64,000 nucleotides of DNA, taken from assembly GCA_002104985.1 (NCBI GenBank), contig MCGO01000055.1:1-64000 (forward strand), read 5' to 3'. Below the pieces are notes generated by a model. That model made no database searches. It saw nothing but the letters and a program-made list of their open reading frames with translations, and was not told where the DNA came from. The translations under genes and the position numbers were made by a program. The DNA comes from Rhizoclosmatium globosum. Taxonomy: Eukaryota > Chytridiomycota > Chytridiomycetes > Chytridiales > Chytriomycetaceae. Each line of letters opens with the position of its first letter. The stretch's first letter is position 1. This document shows positions 53,441 through 64,000 of the stretch, piece after piece.

Positions 53441-54674
53441 ATGGCGTCTTACTCATCACAACAGGCGTACACCGTCGCCGAACACTACAACGCCCGTCCT
53501 CAAGTTGGCGTTGATGCTCGGCAAGATAGTTCAATCATCCAGCTTAAGAACTTGCACAACTGGATCAAAAGCGGTAAGTGTCCACACACTCAATCCCAGC
53601 CAGTCCCAGTCCCACCAAACTTACAAGACAATCTTTTGAAACAGTTCTCATTCGCAAGTTTGTAAGGCGCGGTGATGCAGTCCTTGACTTTTGTTGCGGG
53701 TGTGTTATAGGCCCACTGTCACCAACAACCACTCGTTATTAAGCAATTGAAATCCAGGAAAGGAGGAGATTTAAACAAATGGATCAAAGCTGATATCTCG
53801 CATTTGGTTGGCGCTGGTAACGAAATCCTATATACGTCCATTTCCTGACTCTGTCCTCACAACCATGAAATCAGATATTGCAAGTGTATCGATCGACCAC
53901 GCAATCGAAAGATGTCGCGACAGAAACCCACGCTTTACTGCCAAATTTTATACGATGGACTGCTTCGTGGAGCCAATTGAGAATATTGTGAAGCCATATT
54001 CTGTGGACCTTGTTAGCTGTCAGTTTGCGCTTCATTATTGTGCGGAGAATGAAACCAAGGTGTGTGACGTTGTTTAACAGCCTTTTATGAGGATTGGAGT
54101 ATTGACTGTTATGGAAGTTTGACCGTGCCTTGGACAATATCGCTATGGCATTGAAACCTGGAGGGCACTTTATCGCAACGATTCCAAACTGTTATCGGTT
54201 GATGTAAGCTTTCCCTGTTTGTATTCGGTTTTCACCAACACCAAACTCACGACCAAACTGAAGTAAAAAGCTGGAATCCATCCCGGGGCTTGCTTGGGGA
54301 AACACTAAATACTCTGTTCGATTTGAAACCAAGGAGCAGTCTGTGTATGGCCACAAGTATCACTTTCAACTTGAAGATGCAATCGATGATTGTCCTGAAT
54401 ATGTATTCCATCTCCCGACTTTTGCGCAGTTGAGTTCACATTTAAATAGTTTTCCTATACTTAACATATGGTTCACAGGAAAGCGGCCGCAAGGGGTCTT
54501 GACGTTGTGTATGATAAGCCATTCCATGAGCTGTTTATGGAGGAAACGCAAGACAGGGAAAACTTATCGTTGCTATACAAAATGCGCGTGTTGGATGACA
54601 ATGGAGCTATCTCGGCAGATGAGTGGGAGGTTTCTGGAGTGTATATGGCGATTGCGCTCCGAAAGCGTCGTTGA
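53441..54674 (+). CDS. mRNA cap guanine-N7 methyltransferase
   Basis: Methylates the guanine cap of nuclear pre-mRNA. Seven exons: 53441-53573, 53645-53699, 53758-53816, 53875-54059, 54118-54203, 54264-54428, 54479-54674; in frame, 292 aa. Family motifs in order: VAEHYNARPQVG near the N-terminus, LKNLHNWIKSVLI, the SAM-binding loop VLDFCCGKGGDLNKW, DIASVSIDHAIERC, SCQFALHYC, LDNIAMALKPGGHFIATIPN and YSVRFETKEQSVYGHKYHF. The acidic/basic N-terminal extension of yeast Abd1 is missing, so this is a compact form. The donor of intron 6 (GTTGAG) is weak, but the join gives FAQKAAARGLDVVYDKPF, as in the family. Confidence 0.9.
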
Positions 54675-54966
54675 GAAATATATATCAATAAACTATAAGG
54701 GAATAAATCCTTTACCTTTCATCTGGAGGTAAAAAACGCAACGACGGACCTTTTGACGGATGTTGGTGGTATTTTTCATCATCACTCTTTTGGTCTGTCG
54801 TGAGATTTATATATTCCCAATGGCTCAAAACTAATATAGTATATTTGATTTCAAAGAATTGGTTGAAAAATTCAGCCTGTGCAGATCTCTTTGCCAATCT
54901 TTTCTTCACAATCCAACCCCTTCCCCTCCCACTAAACCTCAAAGAGAAATCACAGGTCATCCCAAA

Positions 54967-57046
54967 ATGACTGTGATTCATACTACGCCCGACGCGAGCA
55001 CCTCGTTGGGGACCAACACAACGTACAACGGTACGATTCCTGACCAGTTTGTCCACACCTCAGAACACGCGCTTTTCATCCGAGCTCTTCTGATGTTGTC
55101 CTTGATTCTGATTTCCATGAACATCAACGGCTTCTTGCACAAAATCAAGTTTCACTATCTTAGTGAAACGGCTGTGACGATTTTGTTGGGTATGAAGGAG
55201 AATCCCCGCTCATTATTTCGCTTACATCATATTGAACAAAGGACTTGTTGTCGCTATGGCCTGGACCACCATCTCTTATGATTCTGACAACGCAGATATC
55301 CAGTTGGACTCCAACTTCTTTTACATGGTCCTCCTTCCGCCAATTATCTTTGAGGTGAAAAAACACGGAATACTTGTTATTGATTTCTAATACTCACTAT
55401 AGGGAGGCTACACGCTCCAAAGAGTCTCTTTCTTTTCCAACATTCTCACAATTTTGTCCCTTGCTTTCGCTGGTGCCCTCTATTCAACCTTTATCTGCTC
55501 TTGCATGATGTTTTTCTTCTCCCAATTCGTGTACCCATGGTCTTTTGTCGAATCCCTTGTCTTTGGTTCCTTGATTTCCTCCACTGATCCAGTTACTGTC
55601 TTGTCCCTGCTTCCACCATCTGTCGACCGCCGTCTCTACATGATCATTTTCGGAGAAAGTGCGTTGAATGATGCCGTCGCTATTATTCTTTACCGCTTCT
55701 TCACTGGCCTTGCTGACCCAAAAATGAAGCTCGGTATTGGGCCGTTCATCACAAGTGTGTTTGCAAGTGCTGCTGTCTTCTTCGGGTCTTTCCTCGTCGG
55801 GATCTTTGTAGCGTTGCTGTTTGCAAAGATTACTAAGCATGTTAATTTGGAGCAAGGAAGTGTGTACGAAATGACAATGTTGATTTTGTTTGCCTATATC
55901 AGTTACTTGTTGGCAGATGTGTTGCAGCTTACGGGAATTATTAGTATCTTCTTCTGTGGAATTGCTATGGCGCATTATGCAGCTGGTAATCTCAGTGAAG
56001 ACGCAAGAAAGGCATCCAAGGTAATCCGTAATCATTTATACAACTTGCATCTGTTTATTCAACCCTATTTATTACAGGTCACGCTTCGCTTGATGGCGTT
56101 TGTTTGTGAAACTTTCATTTTCTTGTACCTTGGACTTGGACTCTTGTCTTTTGGAACGAAAGCAACTTATGACCCAATCATGATTATTTTCGCTGTCGTA
56201 AGTTTCTGTTATGCTTCTTGTATATAACGAATATCTAAAGATATCAAATAGATTTCAATCCTTGTCTCCAGAACCCACGTCTTCATTATTCTTGGAATCA
56301 AAAACATGTTAATCAAACACCAAAAAGACACTGCAAACCCAATTCCATTCAATCAGCAAACTCTTATCTGGTTCAGTGGTTTGCGTGGAGCCGTCGCCTT
56401 TGCACTTGGAGTCACCTTCTTGGAACACCCTGTTTTTGATGCGGACATCAAGGCTAGCATTTTCGGAACTACTGTCATGGTTGTTGTTTTGACAGTTTTA
56501 GTTATTGGTGGATTGACACCGTACATGCTTGTTTGGTTGGGAATCAGTGAAGCAGAAGGACATGGCGAAGCCGAAGGTGGTCATGGGGATGAAGAAGAAG
56601 GTGGAGAAGAGGGAGAAGACGAAGATGAAGAGCTTGTCAAGAATGCAGAGAACAAGAGTGTGTTTGTCTGGTTGCAAAACTTTGATGCAACGTAAGTTTT
56701 TATTTGACACTGAATGGCAAATATTATTCTAACAATGTATATATCCAGCTACATTCGTCCTCACTTTACAATTGAAACTGACGTGGACACTTTCGTACCC
56801 AAGGCTCTGTTCCCCAAAGCAACTTTGCCTGCAGAACAAGAGCCTGTTAAAGGAAGAAAGTCTGTGGCTTCACAAGGTCGACTCTCTGGATCATACCGTT
56901 CCCTTAAAAAGAAAAGTATTGATGGAAGTCTTGACTTGGCAGGAGATTTAGGTGCAAGTAAAATCGAAAGGACAGTCGTTATTCAACAGACAGAGACTGT
57001 AGTGGCGCCATCAGAGGTGGATAAGGACAAATTTGAGATTGAGTGA
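54967..57046 (+). CDS. Na+/H+ (monovalent cation/proton) antiporter, CPA1/NHE type
   Basis: Exchanges Na+ or K+ for protons, probably in endosomal or vacuolar membranes. Exons 54967-55189, 55242-55354, 55403-56020, 56078-56197, 56252-56691 and 56749-57046 join in frame to 603 aa. About 12 membrane segments are visible. Core motifs: YMVLLPPIIFEGGYTL, GSLISSTDPVTVLSLL (the DP motif), FGESALNDAVAIILY (ND motif) and LIWFSGLRGAVAFALG (GLRGA). After the last segment comes a Gly/Glu/Asp-rich stretch (EEEGGEEGEDEDEE) and a basic Ser-rich tail. The layout is that of intracellular NHE6/NHX proteins; subtype and compartment are inference. Confidence 0.92.
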
Positions 57047-57240
57047 GGTGTTCGTTATGCTTCTATTTTTTATTGCCATTCTATTTCTATTCAGCTTGTG
57101 ATTTATTCACCCCATCATATGTTTTCTCCTTTAATCATAGAATAAAGTAATGCTCTTAACTATGAAGCGTACTTAGATACAAGCTATTTATTGAATTTAC
57201 GCGCGACATTAGAGGAATGAAAGAAACGAGAAATGTATTT

Positions 57241-58762
<1,522 letters not shown>

Positions 58763-59801
58763 TTCAAGGGTGGTTTTTCCGTAGTTTGAAGGGATGAGCT
58801 TTGGGCTCTGAAATCAGTGTTTCATGACGCCATTGCACGCGTGTCTAAAGATATCTTCATTACGTCAGCAACACAACACGCAAAGACTCCTGATCTATTG
58901 CATAGTTTATCTTGTATCATGAGGATCACATTAAATCCTACCGTTTGTGACATTGTCTATCGTTTAAGGTTCACAATCAAGTTCAAAGTCCGACGAACTC
59001 TCCAAACATACAGACGTGCCATAAGTGACAGGAAAGCGTTTCATGCCTATTGATTGAGCGAAGGCAAGTTATTCCTTTCGAACAAAACAAAAGATAACGT
59101 TAAAATGCTTCCAAGCAGCCAATCTCAGAAATTTTGTCCCATGACAAATCTTCTATATAAGCTCATGCCCGATTTCCCATATTGACGCAACAAAGCATAA
59201 TACGTGGTCACCAAACCAAACAGATTCAACACGAGTTCAGCAATGTCCTTGCCTCGATCAACACGGTTCAGTTGCTCTTGATCTTACCGGCCATCAATAG
59301 TGTCGCTGACGCATTGCTTGATGAGTCGAATGCCTTACTGCATTTTGAGGGCGAGAGTTTTGCTGACACGGACTTGAAGTTGATTGAATTGAGACAAGAC
59401 AGTTGTTTATAAGACAGGTTTGTTGCGACAACCTACTCAAATCATGTGGCGAAATAAGTTTGAAAGAAGTCTCTGTCGAGGAAGGAAGGGGGGCGGTTGA
59501 AGTCAGAAAAGGGTGAGGTGATGGTTGTGATCAATCAAAAGAAGTTCCGAAGTGAAATGGAGGTCATATGGTGAATTCAATGAATCAACGAAGAACCTTT
59601 TCTTTCATGGAACGCTGTTTCTAGGGATCCTTCGCTTGCTGGCCATCCTTGTTTTCCTGTTGTTATCCTGTGATATTTAGAACATTTCCAGCCTCATCTT
59701 CCTTGTATCAATGTATTAATAAAAGCATAACTTATTACATCTGCATAATCTCCAAATGAGTTTGTCTTTTCATTTTCCACCATCACCTTTTTTTAGAACG
59801 A
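58763..59801. other. Intergenic, no confident gene
   Basis: About 1 kb. A TATA-like TATATAAG at 59154 precedes an open frame (59182-59412) that has no ATG and no family signal. I find nothing else beyond the promoters of MET17 and the first mannosyltransferase. Confidence 0.4.
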
Positions 59802-62112
59802 GTGTTGGTGCATTTTGAAGTGCTAGGAAATGGTACTGCCAACCACAACACGCGCGACCTGCCAGGCAGGACAGGCCTCCGCAACCCGATACGAACCCTC
59901 ATTATCATTATAATACTCCTCATTGGACTCTGGCGGGTCATTCTGCTCGTTTCCGCACCTGCATCAACAACACTCAAACCGCTAAACCAGCATCAACGGC
60001 TGGCAGCGCTTCATGCGGCGCTCCCCGTGGCTGGCAGTGGCGGGGAGAAGGGCAGTCTGCAGGCAAACGAGGCGGAAACAGTCGCTAAGATGGTTGGCGG
60101 TGTGGATCCAAGTGTTCAGAAGCAGCTGGCAAAGATATTTGTGCCGCCGAGGGCTAAGATCCCGTTGGCAGAGTTGGAGGCGACCATTGATATCATGCAG
60201 GCGAGGTTTTTGGACTTTCTGAATGGAGAAGAAGGTGCTGTTGGGTACGTTGTCAAAACAGTCCCCCTGTCTTTTTCACCGCTTTCCCTTCTCTATCTGC
60301 TATCTTTGTTTGTGTTTCAACTACCTGGCACTGTTTCGAGTGCCTGTGTGCATAGGGCAGCCTGCGGACTGTGATGCCGCATTTCTCACTATCGCCCTGT
60401 GCCGCAACCCAAGCCGACATTCAATCTGCTCATCTTTCCTCTTCCCTCCCTTTTCCCATACTAACCACCACACTCACTCCCTCCCCCACACACAGTTCCG
60501 CCCACAACCTCTTTGGCGGCTCCCTCCAATCAATCCCAGGCCCCTTCAACGCCCGAACAACCTTCAACCGCGTCCACCAATTCGCCCTCGAAATCTCCAA
60601 AGTAACAACATACGAATACGGCTCCCTAATCCAAACCGCGCGTCGAACCCGAGCCCTCCTCATCGCCTACCGCCTCGTCCACGAACAACCCTCCCTCCTC
60701 ACCCTCCTCGCCCTCTCCCTCTCCGACGCCCGCGTCGACGCAACAGAAGCGCGACGCGGGCTTGAAGCCGAACTGAACACTGTTATCAACGAGCTTACGG
60801 CTGTGCTGTACGATTGGATAGACCCACGCACGATCCGGTCGATGCATTTAGACTTTTTGCAGGCGCCTGAAATGGGGATTGTGATTAGTTGTGGGGTGTG
60901 GCATTTTGAGATGGCGACTGTGGGGATTTTGGCGTTGCGGGAGATTCTGGGGTCGACGCTTCCGATTGAGGTGCATTATCTTGGGGATGACGATTTGACG
61001 CCGAATATGGTTGCGGTGTTCAAGGCCATGCCGGGAGTGACGTTGGTTGATTTGTATGAAAAGTTTCCGTTGGTTGATTTGGAGGGGTGGGCGATTAAGC
61101 CGTACTCAATGTTGGCGGCGAATTTCAGGAATGTGATATTCGTGGATGCGGATGCGCTGTTTTTCCAGGATCCAGAGCGGATTGTGAGGCAGTCTCTTAT
61201 TTATAAGCAGTTTGGGCAGTTGTTCTATCATGATCGAACAGTGTTTAAGGATGACCATGTTGATTGGTTCTTTGGAATTAACCCGGAAATGACAAAGTAT
61301 GCAAGTGGGTTGAGGTATACAAATGGATTGAGCACGCATGAAATGGAAAGTGGTGTTGTGGTTGTGGATAAGGAAGGACTGGAGTCTTGCATGCACTATT
61401 GGCAACCTGTCAGATGAACGGAAAGGAAGAGCGTGAGGTTGCCTATAGAAATATGCACGGAGACAAAGAAACTTTCGTGAGTATATGTCGTTGTTGTGCT
61501 GGTTTTAAGTTATTCAATCAACTTATACTTACTTTAATTCTAAAACAGTGGATGTCTTGGGACTTGACAAGAGTGCCATACCGTTTTGTTCCAAATTACG
61601 GTGGAGCGATTGGATACCGTAACAAGACAACAGGAAACATTTGCGGCGGACTATACCACCCCGACGAATACAATCAACCAGCATGGTGGAATGGAGGTGT
61701 TCTCAACAACAAATACGATTCCCTCGAAGACAATTACATGAGCTACGAGTACGTTGCTACAGACTCATACGGATACGATATAGAGTGGCAATGGGACTTT
61801 GAGTACAATTCAACACCGTTTTGCTTAAAGCCACGGGATCCCGCAAACGAAATTCGAGAACTAGAGCCCCATCAAAAGACAATTGGGTATGACTATATCA
61901 AGTTATACAAAGAAGTGAAGACAGGGAAAGGAGGTTGGAAACAGTATTTCACTGACAAGTACAAACTCAAGCTGAATATGAAGGAAGTAACGCCTAAAAA
62001 GAAGAAGGAGGGACTGATTGAAAAGGAAAAGGATAAAGAGGTGAAGGAAGAGACAGATCCACAGAAACAAAAAGCTGGATCAAAGTGGAATGGATTGTTA
62101 CGAAAGAATTGA
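59802..62112 (+). CDS. MNN1-type alpha-mannosyltransferase, copy 1 (one frame break)
   Basis: Golgi type II membrane glycosyltransferase adding alpha-linked mannose to glycans (MNN1 family, Mannosyl_trans3). Exons about 59802-60244, 60496-61476 and 61549-62112. A single transmembrane segment (LIIIIILLIGLWRVILLV) follows a short basic cytosolic stretch. Stem motif PLAELEATIDIMQARFLDF; catalytic domain with GIVISCGVWHFEMA, WAIKPYSMLAANFRNVIFVD and the DxD motif VDADALFF, then GLSTHEMESGVVVVDK. Near 61386 the frame needs one extra T to continue from LES to HALLATCQMNG; otherwise the domain is complete (YGGAIGY, WWNGGVLNN). No ATG opens the first exon, so the start is unresolved. Tandem with copy 2. 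Confidence 0.75.
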
Positions 62113-62307
62113 GTGAGATAGTTTAATGGAATGAGGTGGTGGGAGGGGGACAGTTGTAGCATGAAACTCTTTTTTTTCGTTATTGTTCATTACGTCATAG
62201 TAAATGTGATTTATTTCCACTGTTATTAGTGATGGGTGATAGTTGAAGATAAGTGACAGTGCCTTTTCCCATAGAGAAAGAATCAAAAGAAGGAAAAGAC
62301 CAAAGAG

Positions 62308-64000
62308 ATGCAGTTCCGGCACCGACGCCTCCAAGCTGCCCTAGCCCTAGTACTATGCACGATCGCCGTGTACTTTCTGTTCTTTTCTGGGCCGAGCAAG
62401 TCGTCGCTGCTCGAAACACAGGCGACTCGACCGACAGCGAAAACAAAGGCCAACGCCAAAGACCCGAATTCCAATTCCAATGCCAAGCACCACCCGGCCG
62501 AGCGTCCGATTCCCGTCGCCGCTCTTCCAAATCAAAATGGACTCGCTGTTCCGCCGCCGCCAAAAAGGATCTCAAACTAAAGAACGTTAACGTCAACGTG
62601 GTGAACCAGGCAAACAACCCAAACCAGGATGCCTCAAAGGGTTATCTGCCGCCGAGAAAGAACATTCCCTTCGAAGACCTTGAAAAGGACATTGATCTGC
62701 TCCAGGCGAGATTCTTGGACTTTCTGAATGGCGAAGAGGGAGAGACCGATGAAAGGTAGCACCCTCAACCCCCCCCTTTCTATTTATATCCTGTATTGAC
62801 TCAAGTGCCCAGCACTCCCTACGGCGTCTTTGGAGGCTCTCTGCTTGATCTCGACGGGCCCTTCTCAATCAGAACCACCTGGAACCACATCCATCAATAC
62901 GCTCAACATTTAACTGCGAAACCCTACCCAAGGGGCGACATCAACGCCCTCGCCCGCAGATCAAGAGCTCTTTTAATTGCATACACAATCATTTATGACC
63001 AGCCATCCCTCACTACCCTCCTCGCCCTCGCAACCTCGGCAAAAAACCAAAGTGCGCAATCTGCCAGAAACCAACTCACAGCAGAACTATCCCAAATCGT
63101 CGAATCCCTCACAAACCAACTCTATCCATGGCTCAAACCGCGATACAATTCCCTCCAAGACATGCAAAAGTACTTTTCAAACTCAAAAACCCGTGACCTT
63201 GGTATCGTATTCACTACAGGTCAATGGCACTTTGAACTCGCACTCCACGCAATCCTCACACTGCGTGACGTTTTAAAATGCACTCTTCCCATCCAAGTCC
63301 TCTATATGGGTCCCAACGATCTCCCCGCCGAAATGCTGGCTGCCTTCAGAGCGATCCCCGGTGTCTCCACACTCGATATTACAACGAAATTCGCAGCTGC
63401 AGATATCGGTGGATGGGCTGTCAAACCCTTCTCGATTCTCGCTTCCGAATTCCGCACCTCCATCTTCATCGATGCCGATGTCCTCTTTTTCCAGAACCCT
63501 GAAACGATGGTGAAGGAGTCCATGTTGTTCAAGGAATACGGACAGTTGTTTTACCATGACAGGAGTATCGGGCGGGACGATCCTGTCGAGTGGTTCAGGA
63601 GTATTGACCCGGAAATGACGCAGTACGCTACACGGTTACGGTACACGAATGGTCTCAGTTCCCATGAAATGGAGAGTGGTGTTGTTGTCGTTGATAAAGC
63701 ACGGACAGGAAACCTGCATGCTTTATTGATGGTTTGCCAAATGAACAGTAAAGAGGAGCGGAAACTGTATACAAACACATGCATGGAGACAAAGAAACTT
63801 TGTAAGTGGTTAAATTTTTCTTTTATTCCGGGGCCTTAACATCCCTCCTCTCCCCACCCTCACTTTTTAGTGGATGTCTTGGGACATGATCCGCGTGCCC
63901 TACAAATTCACACCCACATTCGGAGGAACAGTCGGGTACATGAACGAAAAGTCGCACGTCTGGGGGCCTCTTCCACACCGACGAATACCAACGCCCGCTC
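62308..64000 (+). CDS. MNN1-type alpha-mannosyltransferase, copy 2 (partial at window end, frame breaks)
   Basis: Starts at the ATG at 62308 with a type II anchor (LQAALALVLCTIAVYFLFF). Exon 1 ends at 62755, exon 2 begins at 62813 (STPYGVFGGSLLDLDG) and carries GIVFTTGQWHFELA, WAVKPFSILASEFRTSIFID, the DxD motif IDADVLFF and GLSSHEMESGVVVVDK. Three single-base breaks in homopolymers are inferred from the paralogue: an A run near 62567, an A run near 63762 and a G run near 63962. The last exon begins near 63872 (WMSWDMIRVPYKF) and runs off the window. Same pathway role as copy 1. Confidence 0.75.

Noticed and set aside
53292..53534. Minus-strand open frame with protein-like ending (WNVEQVKDFLGRNLTEL)
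   Set aside because: It overlaps the first exon of the cap methyltransferase on the other strand, its usable ATG lies inside that exon, and I see no family or promoter for it.
59182..59412. 76-codon frame after a TATA-like box
   Set aside because: No ATG in frame, no splice signals leading into it and no recognisable motif.

Overview
The window looks like nuclear DNA of an early-diverging, zoosporic (chytrid-like) fungus. This is inferred from gene content and gene structure, not from a marker gene. Genes are dense and mostly split by 44-65 nt GT-AG introns. Fungal functions (Ydc2/Cce1-type mitochondrial resolvase, MNN1-type mannosyltransferases, O-acetylhomoserine sulfhydrylase) sit beside genes better known from animals and basal fungi (TTC5/Strap, a TRIC-like channel, an NHE-type antiporter). 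I see no rRNA, tRNA, CRISPR array or intact transposon.

Layout. 0.75-5.9 kb: peroxisomal ABCD half-transporter, a TRIC-like membrane protein and AIM24. 5.9-17.3 kb: two genes made of tandem RGS domains, one with 2 domains and one with 15 domains (12 exons, about 2,900 codons). 17.4-24.5 kb: a WRN/RNase D-like exonuclease with a broken frame, an unassigned ORF, a repeat-motif protein, TTC5 and a GNAT acetyltransferase. 25-50 kb: a mosaic of two multicopy cell-surface-type families. Family A is an EXORDIUM-like domain joined to a beta-propeller (one intact copy, one nearly intact, three relics). Family B is a Cys-rich ectodomain, a Ser/Thr stalk and a GPI-like tail (four intact copies, three relics). 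Mixed in are a GNAT gene, a Ydc2 resolvase and several beheaded gene remnants. 50-59 kb: a GNAT gene with a tandemly copied tail, a coiled-coil protein whose 704-nt intron is full of hairpin repeats, mRNA cap methyltransferase, a Na+/H+ antiporter and MET17. 59.8-64 kb: two tandem MNN1-type mannosyltransferases, the second cut by the window edge.

Functional reading. The poly-RGS genes would act on heterotrimeric G-alpha subunits, either as multivalent GTPase-activating proteins or as scaffolds. Families A and B look like a fast-evolving surface or secreted repertoire shaped by duplication, gene conversion and decay. The remaining genes are ordinary housekeeping functions.

Sequence-quality caution. 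Several genes that are otherwise well preserved are broken only by single-base length changes, many of them in homopolymers. The breaks cluster at 14.3-20 kb, 29-31 kb, 44.4 kb and 61-64 kb. Residual consensus error is as likely as biological decay, so I treat the affected genes as broken but do not assume they are dead.
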